From NCBI GenBank assembly GCA_001600455.1, contig BCKC01000003.1, positions 1,860,001 to 1,924,000 on the forward strand: 64,000 nucleotides of DNA, written 5' to 3'. The DNA comes from Endocalyx cinctus. Lineage: Eukaryota; Ascomycota; Sordariomycetes; Amphisphaeriales; Apiosporaceae. Position 1 is the first letter of the stretch. Each line of letters opens with the position of its first letter. Positions 23,157-32,575 of this stretch are shown piece after piece. A program made the position numbers and the translations under genes. The notes under the pieces are model-generated. The model did no database searches, was not told where the DNA came from, and worked only from the letters and a program-made list of their open reading frames with translations.

Positions 23157-24461
23157 GACATCTACAATCACCTTTCATATTCGATAAGTCCGATCGCTTG
23201 AAAGCAGTCTGTTAAAAACATTCCAGTCTCTTGTTGATTTAGAGCAAGCATTGATCCCGGGGGCCTCACTAAGGAAAATAAAAGTATTGTTTACAGGAAA
23301 GAGATTAAGGGGAAGGATCAAATTGGTGTTTGTTTGCTTTAAGCTCGTTGATTATCTGATAAGCCTGAGCATCCACCCTATATGCATTTGAATATAGCAT
23401 CATAGCAACCCAATTTACCAACGAAATGAATGACCCCGTATTGTAGATAAGCAATGATTAGGATATTTATTGTGGTGTATGCATTAGATTTGGAATTATT
23501 TTGCAGTGGTACATATGCACCCCAAGGAATTATTAGTATGTCCCTTTAGAAACCATGCTACACTGCATACTATAATAGTATTATATCAGTGTACACTGAC
23601 TGAGTGGCTGAGTGGTAATTCAGTCGTTGGTGTGTGTGCGAATAACTTGCATAAGTGCTTACCTGAGCTTGAATGTGAAACGTAGCTGAGTAGATCTTTA
23701 AATGGAATTGTGCATCGACATAAAACTAGCCTATAAAAAATAAAGAAGTACTTGTAAGTATAGAAGCTGAGAAGATGCCGATAAGCCGATTTTTGATCTT
23801 CAATAAGGTTCCTCCCGGGGCATTTGTTACTACTAATAACCTGCTACTGTACAGTAAGTAAGCAGGTGATGTCATGGCCAATAAGAGAATACCAAAATCC
23901 TGTTGAATCCAGCGTCTATGGGGATATGGATGATTTTTGAAATAGGATGTACCTGTCAGACCTGTATCAAATCGGGTTCACCTGAGCCATGCCGCTTTTG
24001 ACCTGAGCCTGTACCCACTTTTACACAAGTAAAAAATGAACAAACTTGCGTAACATTTCATATGTTATATGTATAGTAGAAACACCATAATAAACGGAAA
24101 CAACCGTTTTATTATATTATTTAAAAATCAATTTCTACGGAATCATTTCTTAAATAAAAAAAAAATAAAAAAAAGTTAATAGAGCGACTTAAGAAATCCT
24201 TCTTAAAACGTCAATATGAGGTTTATATTTGCTTTATAAAATCTGCAGTTGAGGGAGATAATATTAAAAGGTAGTAAAGGGATAAGTACGCAATGAAGGT
24301 AAAGATGGAATTGTGGTTGTGCTCAACGTTAAGGTTGGTTCTAGGTTAAGATTTATCTCCTAGCCCCTTTCCCAATTACATGTATCGAGCCATAACAGGG
24401 CTCACTTCATGACCAATGCTATACTGATCATCACGCTAAAGTCATCATCACCAAGACTACC
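23157..24461. other. Intergenic, AT-rich, with repeat remnants
   Basis: It separates the deformylase and P450 genes. A dispersed-repeat remnant lies at about 23966-24015, followed by very AT-rich DNA to about 24250. No coding frame is convincing. Confidence 0.5.
23966..24015 (-). repeat. Diverged copy of a dispersed repeat
   Basis: The stretch AAATCGGGTTCACCTGAGCC then ATGCCGCTTTTGACCTGAGC resembles the reverse complement of the core of the copy at 26375-26540 (shared AAATC.GGTT, GCCGCTTTTG and GAGCCT blocks). It is also close to the short copy at 3119-3158. Orientation is opposite to the 26-kb copy. Confidence 0.45.
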
Positions 24462-26090
24462 ATGTCGCTGCTGTCGGTCGTAGTGTATTTTGTCGTCGCT
24501 TTCGCCGCATATCGACTATACATAACTTATAGGCTGCGACTCACGGCTCAGCAGCATGGGTGTCAGCCCGCAACCCGTTACAAGCATAAAGATCCTCTCC
24601 TTGGTTTGGATATTTTTCTGCGCACCGGAAATGCCCTTACCAAAAACCAATTTCTGGCTGAGCACCAGCGGCGATATGATGCATATGGCCATACTTTCGA
24701 AGCTCTGAACTTCGGTTTGCATGCCATATACTCTGTTCATCCAGAAAACCTTCGAGCTGTCTTCTCCAAGCATGCTGCAGACTGGGGCGTTCAACCCCTG
24801 CGATTACACAATATGAGCCCATTCTGCGGCATAGGATTTATCACGACCGACGGCTCGGACTGGAAGGTCTCCCACGACCTGCTTAAGCCCAGCTTCCGCA
24901 GGTCTAATATTTCTAATTTTGATCCCCTGGAAGAGCATCTGCGTATTCTTCTGGAGAAGATTCCAAAAGACGGTTCCAAGTTTGATCTACAGCCGTATAT
25001 CTTAAGACTGGTTTGTCTCTCTAATTCCCACTCAAACTCCCGGCGCACTAACACGTGCACTCCAGTACCTCGATATGAATACGCTCTTCTTATTCGGAGA
25101 GCCCATTGGCATGCTTTCAGGCACTCCTCCATCACATGCCGAGGGCTTTTTCGATGCATTCCAGGCTGCCGTCAACGGCTGCGGACTACGCATCGCCCTC
25201 GGACCTCTAAGCTCCTTGGTGCCGAAGGATACTTGGCTCAAGGCATGCGACAATGTTCACAAATTTGCCGATTTATATGTTGACAGAGCCGTCGAGTACC
25301 ATGGCAAGATCGACTCGGTTGAAGATAGTCAAGCCAAGATAAAGCAACGTACTCTGCTGTTCAATATGGCACAGAAGACCAACGATAGGACCATACTGCG
25401 GAACCAGGCAGTGCAAGCCCTGATGGCGTCAACGGAAACAACTGCTTCTCTGATCAGCCATGTTATCCGAAACTTGGCCAGTAACCCTACAATATGTGCC
25501 CATGTACGAGCTGAAGTCCTAGCCGTGAGTGATATGCCACTTGATTTTGACCAGTTACCGCGGATCAAATCTCTGCAACATGTAATCAATGAAAGTACGC
25601 CTGCCAACTTGAATTCTTGCATTAGGATCTATCGCTAACTTGATATAAAGCCCTTCGCCTATACCCTGTATTTCCCCAAAATAATCGGATTGCTTTAAAA
25701 GACACGATCCTGCCCGCCGGAGGAGGTCCGGATGGCACCGCCCCGGTATTCGCTCCCGCCGGCACCCTATTCGATACGTCCTTCAGCACGCTCCACCGCG
25801 ATCCCAAGATCTGGGGTCCCGACGCCGACGAATTCCGCCCCTCCCGCTGGGAAAACGATTACAGCCCTCCCCCGTTCACGTTTATGCCGTTCGGAGCCGG
25901 GCCTCGGCAGTGCTTGGCGCAGCAAAAGGCAACTACGGAGACCGCGTACGTCGTATCGCGGATCTTGCAGGAGTTTGGCGGAATCAAGAGCGAAGACGAG
26001 AAGCCCTATCAGGCGCAGGTGGCTCTGACGGCGAAGAGCGCTCACGGGTGCCTCGTGTCCCTCACCCCCCGCAACACGATGGATTGTTAA
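24462..26090 (+). CDS. Cytochrome P450, CYP52-like (alkane/fatty-acid hydroxylase type)
   Basis: A heme monooxygenase of the ER membrane. Exons 24462-25010, 25066-25594 and 25651-26090 give 505 residues. An N-terminal anchor (about 1-25: LLSVVVYFVVAFAAYRLYI) precedes the CYP52-type motif HGCQPATRYKHKDPLLGLDI. The I-helix is ASTETT (304-309), with Ser where Gly is usual. ExxR is E359-T-L-R362, formed across intron 2, and the heme loop is FMPFGAGPRQCLAQQ with C447. Introns are 55-56 nt. CYP52 members hydroxylate n-alkanes and fatty acids at the omega end; the substrate here is inferred from similarity only. No reductase or biosynthetic cluster gene is next to it. It lies between two diverged repeat copies. 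Confidence 0.9.
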
Positions 26091-26374
26091 GTAGCAGGCT
26101 CACCACGCGCCTGCATGGCTTCCGATCACTATTGACTTAATGCACCAGCGGCAGAGATCCGCCTCCTGGACTTGGCAGGGGCTACTCCCTCTAAATCACC
26201 GACGGGTCGATCAAGGCGTATTGCCTTTAACACAGTCCCCCCTTTATCTCGGTTTCTCTACCATACTGAGACGACACATGTGGTTATGAAAATTGATATG
26301 TAACTAACATAATAAAGTATTAGTTAATAGAACCGGGCAGCCGGGCTCAATACGGGAATAATCTAAGCTTCAAC

Positions 26375-26540
26375 TTTAACCGTTTTTAAGCCGTTTTAAA
26401 AACTTTTATTACAGTAATTGCATAACTTTTATATAAAAAAATTATAGGTCAGTTTGACTAAAAATTGACTGAGCTGAGCCTGAGCAAAAGCGGCGATCTT
26501 AAAAGCGCGCTAACCTGATTTGTGGTGTTTTGGGAAAAGT
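26375..26540 (+). repeat. Dispersed repeat, copy A
   Basis: It begins with TTTAACCGTTTTTAAGCCG, runs through an AT-rich middle, then TTGACTGAGCTGAGCCTGAG, AAAAGCGGCGATC, CTAACCTGATTTGTGGTG and TTTTGGGAAAA. The same blocks in the same order occur at 60652-60837 (minus strand) and, more diverged, at 43755-43900. No coding capacity; probably a non-autonomous or degraded mobile element. Confidence 0.75.
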
Positions 26541-27361
26541 GACTATTTATTAATCTATGTACTTGTAATATGTAGTACGTAGATACACTACTGTAGTAAC
26601 TTGGCAGCTTGGTCGTGAAGTCATACCAACAAGTCCGAGGTTGGCTGGTTGGGTTCCTTGGTTAACGATAGACACTAACTGACGAATGAATGACCTCAGT
26701 ATTTTATTTTCAGACTTCAATCCGATTATACTGTACGATTATACGCAATAGGATCGGGACAAGGAAAACCCACAAATGCAGGTCCGATGGCCAACAAAGG
26801 GTCCCAGAATCCCTAAAACATTCTCTCGACAGGGTACTTCATCGGGAAATGTTCAAACAAGAAAAAAAAAAAAAATGTCTGTATTGGGAAATAATTTAAC
26901 GCTATTTGAGGAATGACTCGAGAAACTCGCGCAGTCCGCTCACCTCCGAAGTTCCGAGGAAAGTATATTATGTATGAGACTATAGATTGGGCGATCTTAC
27001 AACGGAAAAAACGAATGATTCTTCGCTACGTGTGCACAAGCTGGTTACAGTACTAAGTACCAAGTAATTATACCACACCACCTTTAACCACCTGTTTGTG
27101 TAAATTGCACAGCTCATCAGCGAGAAAACTAAACATGGGGAAGTTAGTGAGGCATGGAAAACACCGCCATTCTGGGCTTTTGATGATCGCTGGCTTATGA
27201 AAGGAAAAAAAAAGATGTATTGTAGGTTTCCTTATTTAGATGTAGTAAGAGAAAAAAGTAAGCGCTGGTAAAAATACCTGGTAAAATATTACATACAAAT
27301 ATATTAAATAAACGGTCCCAACTGTAAAAATTTATTTATATTTTTTATACATACATACACT

Positions 27362-27579
27362 ACAATTGTTGGGTTAAAATCGTAAGATTTTACTGTTCTG
27401 AAAAATGAAGTTATTATTGTTGTTGATGTTGTGAAATAATTCTGCTAGTCAGAATTATTTCGAGTGTAAGTGAGCTGGCGTACAGGCCAGCTCCGCACTG
27501 GCCACATACACCAGCCTGTGGCTGGTGATGTGGCTGGTGTGGCTTATACTCCAGCTAGCTACTAATAATCAACAACAAT
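27362..27579 (+). mobile_element. Solo LTR, copy 1 (208 bp, 5-bp TSD)
   Basis: The element spans 27367-27574, begins TGTTGGGTTAAAATC and ends CTAATAATCAACA (TG...CA with TGTTG/CAACA ends). It is flanked by a perfect 5-bp duplication ACAAT (27362-27366 and 27575-27579). By eye it is identical over 208 bp to the copy at 51422-51629. No internal retrotransposon sequence is present. It is unusually hairpin-rich: GAAATAATTCTG/CAGAATTATTTC at 27433-27461, GAGCTGG/CCAGCTC at 27472-27493 and CCAGCC/GGCTGG at 27511-27525 nested in CCACAT/ATGTGG. Ends and TSD length fit an LTR left by recombination or a very small LTR-type element. Confidence 0.9.
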
Positions 27580-27994
27580 AATCATGTACTCCGTACGTAC
27601 AATATATGTACAATACTGGATCACAGATGTAAACTAGATGAGATAATCCCGACCGAGGCTTTGGAACTTTCATAAAATTTTCTTAATTTCTTTTCTCGAA
27701 TCCCGCCAACATCATTCCGTCCCATGTCAACAGTATACGTCCGACTTACCCCCCTTACACAGATATAGTAATCCATTCCCAAGTTGCGACGCAAATCGAC
27801 CATTCACATCCGCATTCACACTCACAATCTCACACCTTTCTTTTTTTATCTCTACTTCTCTATAACTACACATCACTAATTATTTCCGTAACCTTAACTT
27901 TACTTAACTCAACCTTCCTTTCTCTCTCGACTTTAGAACATTCCACGCACAGATCAAGTTAATTATCAAAACATTACCTTCGACATATCCCACC

Positions 27995-28953
27995 ATGCCG
28001 ATTCGCAATCCCTTCGCAAAGCGTACCGAGGTTGTGGACGAGAATGTCCGACCTGGATTATTGACTCCTAAGGATTCGCATGGCGGCTTTGAGAGAGTTA
28101 ATCTCATTGGTTCAAAGGCATCATCGGCCCTGAGTATTCGTAGCTCGAGGAGCCAGGACACTGGCGATTACAAAATGAGTGGTACGTGGACTTGTAATCG
28201 AAAGTTGATTATGGTTTGGTAACCTGAACTGACCTATAATTATTCAGTTGTCAATGATAGCGGCGTTTATCTACCGGTATGACTTAACCTGTTTTTTTTT
28301 TTTTTTAAAAAAAAAAACATACAACCCCGAGAGAAATTCACATGCTTATATTACTCTAGCCATCGCCCACCGAAGAGAAGGGTTTGTGGCCAAGGTTACA
28401 ACCTAATTCCCGGACATCCGTAGATACGCGAAGCAGCATTGGAGACATTGAGCATTTCTCTATTTCGCGAGAGTCTTTTGATTCTTACCGACGCTCATTT
28501 GTAAGTAATGGACAATTTCACCGTGCAATACGAAATCCATTTAGTTTCCTTCATCTGACCAGGGTTTTTACATTACAGGATATCTCGGCCAAATCACCGG
28601 TCATTGTACATGACCAACCAAGGCAAAGCCTCGACTCTGCCCGCTTTCAGCGACTTCCGAGAGCATCCATCCGGAATCGATCGTTTGAACTGGAACCTCC
28701 GACTACCGAAGAAGGATTCGAGGATGTCGGCTTGAACGACGACCAGAAACAAAACCAACAACCCAAGAAAAGAGGATTTTTCGCTAAATTTTCGGAATCT
28801 CAAGAATTCGGCAATGCTACCACCCACATGCCGGGGATGTCGAGATTCCTCTCGGGGCGTAAACGAGCCCAAAGTGGGCAAGGTGCGGAACTCGGCAGCA
28901 TGGAGCGGCCGAAGTCGTCCCAGTCCATCGAGGGACAAGAACTAGTAGCGTGA
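27995..28953 (+). CDS. Conserved fungal protein of unknown function
   Basis: Four exons, 27995-28181, 28248-28276, 28360-28500 and 28579-28953, splice in phase to 243 residues. Exon 2 is only 29 nt (VNDSGVYLP). Conserved-looking segments include MPIRNPFAKRTEVVDENVRP, GFERVNLIGSKASSALSIRS, KMSVVNDSGVYLPPSPTE and DIEHFSISRESFDSYRRSFD. The rest is charged, Ser-rich and probably disordered, with no membrane segment. I recognise it as a hypothetical protein widely conserved in filamentous ascomycetes, without a known function. Many S/T-P and RxxS sites suggest phosphorylation, which is inference. The intron before exon 3 contains a T-run followed by an A-run (about 28291-28318). Confidence 0.8.
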
Positions 28954-29785
28954 CGGGTTCATCTCAGAAAGGTATACAATGCTTATTCACGATTCAGCGG
29001 CGTTGGGTTGGCCAGGGTTGGCCCGGTCTGGTTGGGGGCATTCATCATGATATCTTAGCGGTCGCTTGCCCCCCTTTTGCATAGAGATGCATGGTTTTCA
29101 GTCACTCGCTACGTTACAACGGCGAGCTTGCGTATCAATTATAAAATGATAGGAAAAGGAAAGAAGGGATACTCGTTGGCATATCACCCGCGAGACATAA
29201 TGATAATGGAAATATAAATGATATCCTAACATTGAGAAATACGATATTTAGTCATACACTAAGTAAATTTACATACACAGGCTCTGTCCAAATTGTAGCT
29301 TTCTCAATGCATAAAAATTAGTATAATATAAATTATACTGCTATTACAACATCAAAAGTAGTTTACTTATGTTTATAGATGTTTCCATCCACTATCATTT
29401 CGAGTTTTGTCACATGCCTGATATTAGTATACTATTTTCCAAGGTTCCAAGGTTATCAGTGATGATATCAAGGGTCCACCCCGCGACCCCACGCAAACCC
29501 AACATCCCCTGCTTGTTGCCCTGAAGTTTTGTGCTAAAACTAAAAATTATCCCTAGTAATCTTATCCAAAAATCCTTATCGATTATAATTTTCTTCTCAA
29601 CCCACCTTCCAAGGCCCGCATTGGGTATTCCATCCCACTATCAAATAATTCCACCGGTTATCTCTCGACTCGACACTGATTAAAACACAGCTGTTCAGAG
29701 ACGAATCATAAACCAGCATTCAAGTTAATAGGCGGATATTTGAATTACTGGAATCTACCGTATTAAGAGCTTTACGCATCTTAGG
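28954..29785. other. Intergenic
   Basis: It contains the 3' UTR of the preceding gene and the promoter of the ACL4-like gene. A short duplicated TTCCAAGG occurs near 29436-29451. Nothing else is recognised. Confidence 0.5.
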
Positions 29786-30979
29786 ATGGCACCCAGGCGA
29801 CCAGATAAGAAGTCGAAGAGACGAGAGAAAGCGGTCGCCATCTCCCGAGCCGCCGGTGGCGACGCGACAAAGCAGAATTTAACCCCACAAGTCCTCGTCA
29901 AGGCGGCGGAGTATCAATTACAAGAGGGGAATATCCAGGATGCCACGACTCTGGCGGAGAAGGCGCTCAACGGCTCGACCGAGGGCAGCGAGGACGCCCT
30001 GTCGGCCATAAACCTCCTCGGCCATATCAACCTCGAGCTGGGCGACGTCGACGCCGCGAGGACGTACTTCACGCGCGCGGTCGCCATCGACCAGGACGGA
30101 TCGATGGACGAGGGCGTCGGCGGCGGGCCCGAGAAGTTCCTGTGCCTGGCGCAGCTGAGCGAGGACGGCGGCCAGGACAGCGTCTCGTGGTTCGAGAAGG
30201 GCGCGGCGGCGCTCAAGAAGCAGATCGCGACGCTCGAGGAGGCGCGGCGCAGGACCGACGAGCAGGAGGCGGCGCTGGACGAGCTCAAGAAGAAGCTGGC
30301 CATGACGCTGTGCTCCGTCGCCGAGGTCTACATGACGGACCTGTCGTGGGAGGAGGACGCCGAGCAGAGGTGCGAGTCCCTCACGACCGAGGCGACCATG
30401 ATCGCCCCCGACTTCGCCGAGACGTGGCAGACGCTGGCGAACGTGAGGATCTCGCAGGAGAGGCTCGGCGACGCGAAGGCGGCGCTGACGAGGAGCCTCG
30501 AGCTCTGGAAGGACTTGCCGCCCGACGACCCGTCCGTGCCCGCTTTCCCCAGCCGGGTGGGCTTGGCGAGGTTGTTGATGGAGGTCGAGATGGAGCAGGA
30601 GGCCATAGAGGTACTCGAGAGGCTCGTCGGCGAAGACGATCAGAGCGTCGAGGTGTGGTACCTCGGTGGCTGGGGTCTCTACATGATGGGCGAAAAGCAG
30701 AAGGAGAAGAAAAAGGCAACAGCAGCAACGGCGGCGACGACGACGGGCGACAAGGGCGAGGAGGACGACTGGAAGATGTCGTGGATATCGAGTCGCGTTT
30801 GGTTAAACCAGTGTCTGCACCTGTTCAAAATCCAAGACTACGAAGACGACCGGCTCGGGGAGCACGCGAAGGAGCTGCAAGCCGCTATCGCTAAGGAGCT
30901 AGGAGATGCGCCGGCGGTCGAGGAAGAAGATGACGACGGATGGGAGGATGATGACAGTGACGAGGATATGCAAGAATAG
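29786..30979 (+). CDS. ACL4: TPR protein, ACL4-like chaperone of ribosomal protein L4
   Basis: In yeast Acl4 binds newly made Rpl4 and delivers it to pre-60S particles. A single exon codes 397 residues. A basic start (MAPRRPDKKSKRREKAVAIS) is followed by TPR helices: AAEYQLQEGNIQDATTLAEK (about 41-60), AINLLGHINLELGDVDAART (74-93), then further repeats with FAETWQTLANVRISQERLGD. The C-terminus is very acidic (EEEDDDGWEDDDSDEDMQE), as expected for a chaperone of a basic ribosomal protein. Most of the gene is strongly GC-rich at third positions, which produces long shadow frames. Assignment rests on TPR layout, length and acidic tail; another TPR protein is possible. Confidence 0.8.
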   Translation: MAPRRPDKKSKRREKAVAISRAAGGDATKQNLTPQVLVKAAEYQLQEGNIQDATTLAEKALNGSTEGSEDALSAINLLGHINLELGDVDAARTYFTRAVAIDQDGSMDEGVGGGPEKFLCLAQLSEDGGQDSVSWFEKGAAALKKQIATLEEARRRTDEQEAALDELKKKLAMTLCSVAEVYMTDLSWEEDAEQRCESLTTEATMIAPDFAETWQTLANVRISQERLGDAKAALTRSLELWKDLPPDDPSVPAFPSRVGLARLLMEVEMEQEAIEVLERLVGEDDQSVEVWYLGGWGLYMMGEKQKEKKKATAATAATTTGDKGEEDDWKMSWISSRVWLNQCLHLFKIQDYEDDRLGEHAKELQAAIAKELGDAPAVEEEDDDGWEDDDSDEDMQE

Positions 30980-31372
30980 GTAAAAATCTCCTCAACTTCT
31001 GTTACCTGAGATGATGATTTAGACCGCCGAAAGATACCACCGCATCTAGACGTAATTGTTTTTTTTTGTTTTTTTGTTTCAAGTTCTTTATTATTCCAGC
31101 ATGACAATGGCGTTAGGAAGGGAAAAAAAAAAAGTAAAACAGCAGCATTTTCTTTTGCCATTGGTAGTTTTATAAATAGATATCAGAAACCGAAACATTC
31201 TCCCTGAGATGGATACAAAATCTCAATTTTCCAGTACTCCTAAAACTCCACTGCAATGCCTTGACCATGTATACTCTCGTGGACATATCCTATCAGAACG
31301 GTCTTTCGATTTTCTTCTATGTTTATTCTTGGTTCTCTGTGACGGATTTGTTTCTTCGTCGCTAGCTTAACT
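30980..31372. other. Convergent 3' region between ACL4-like gene and GIR2
   Basis: Two 3' UTRs with T- and A-runs (31061-31079, 31122-31132). No gene is seen. Confidence 0.55.
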
Positions 31373-32266
31373 TCACGCTTCAACCTTGAGTTTTTCCACC
31401 TGCTCCGTCGGCAGGTCAGCATCATCATCGCCCTCGTCACCCTTCCCAGCGAGGCCACGCTCCCAGAGCTGCTTTCCGGTAAGGCGAACGGGTTCCTTGA
31501 CCCTAGCCTTCTTCAGCTCCGCGAGCCGCTCCTCCTCCTCGCGCAGGCGCTGGTCCTCCATCTCCTTGAGGAAGCCCTCGCGCCACTTCAGGAAGGTCTC
31601 GGGCGTGACGGGGGTACCGTGAAATTTCTTGTTCTCCTCCCGCTCGGCCGCCAGCAAGGCATCCTCGCGGGCCTTCTCCTCGACCGCGGCGCGCTCCGAC
31701 ATCAGCTGCTCGGCCGCCTCGGTGAGGGACGTCACGATCGTGAAGATCATCGCCATCCCGAGGTTCTCCTGGATCGTCTCCTCCAAGCCCGCCAGGAGCT
31801 TCTCCTTGTCCGCCGCTACCGAGAAGCGCGGGTGCGCCGACGACGACGTGTTCTGGGGCGCGGAGAGGTCGAGGATGGGCGCCTCGTCCGGGTACGCTTC
31901 CGGGTACCGCACGTGCAGGATCATCGTCGGCGGCTCCTCGTCCTCGTCGCCGCCATCGTCTTCTGGGGGGTTGAGTTTTATGGCAATTCGATATTCGGTT
32001 TCAGATATATCTATAGTTGGGAAAGAGGTGAGTTGCGTCAGTCATCGTATAGAGATAGAAAATAGGAAAGGGCGCGCATCATTGCTTTGCGCCTACTAAA
32101 TATGAGTAGACATGGGAGGTTTATAGGTATGGTTATGGTGGGGGTGGGTATGTCAATAGCTCTATGCGCATAGAGAACAACAACAATAGAAGTAAATACC
32201 TGTGATTTCTTCGGGAAATATAGAATCAAGAACTTCTCGTTCTTCTATTTGCTCTTCTTTACCCAT
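31373..32266 (-). CDS. GIR2: RWD-domain protein Gir2 (RWDD1/DFRP2 homologue)
   Basis: Gir2 binds the GTPase Rbg2 and the Gcn1 coactivator on translating ribosomes. Exons 32200-32266 and 31373-32010 give 234 residues; the intron 32011-32199 is 189 nt. The RWD domain starts at the N-terminus: MGKEEQIEEREVLDSIFPEE, then YRIAIKLNPPE, the motif ILHVRYPEAYPDEAPILDLS and the helix ENLGMAMIFTIVTSLTEAAE. The C-terminal half is a charged coiled-coil region with GTPVTPETFLKWREGFLKEM, the conserved DFRP segment, and LTGKQLWERGLAGKGDEGDD. The acidic insert EDDGGDEDEEPP between strands is common in fungal members. It is divergent from PUF6 with 309 bp between starts. Confidence 0.93.
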
Positions 32267-32575
32267 TTTGTTATATTTTTATGATTTTGTCTGGTTTATG
32301 AGCAAAATAACATGGAGGCATCCCCATAATCTCATCAGTCCCATCAATGTAGGGTAGCTTTCACATGGCGGGGTGAATGAACTAAAAGGGGTTTAAATAA
32401 TTATTCACCGCCCGGCAATTTATTTGAACGATGTGGGGCTGGACTTTTTTTTTTTTTTATCTTCTCTTTAACTTCCTTATCGATTAGCAAAATTTCTAGC
32501 TCTACCTACTTGTCTCAGGTATTTGTTGCTGCGACATCAAGTTATCACAATTGAAGAGCTCCGGCACGGATAATC
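32267..32575. other. Divergent promoter region of GIR2 and PUF6
   Basis: 309 bp with a T-run at about 32446-32458. Both neighbours act on ribosome function, so shared regulation is possible but not shown. Confidence 0.5.

Larger units (their letters stand above)
26091..27994. other. Intergenic region rich in repeats
   Basis: It holds a dispersed repeat copy (26375-26540), a complete solo LTR with target-site duplication (27362-27579) and, from about 27580, the pyrimidine-rich promoter of the next gene. No coding sequence is supported. Confidence 0.6.

Noticed and set aside
24462..26090. Secondary-metabolite gene cluster around the P450
   Set aside because: No synthase, transporter or cluster regulator is nearby; neighbours are a deformylase and a conserved hypothetical gene.
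30142..30894. 250-codon frame overlapping the ACL4-like gene in another frame
   Set aside because: A shadow of the GC-rich third positions; Arg/Gly/Ala-rich translation, while the TPR frame is clearly the real one.
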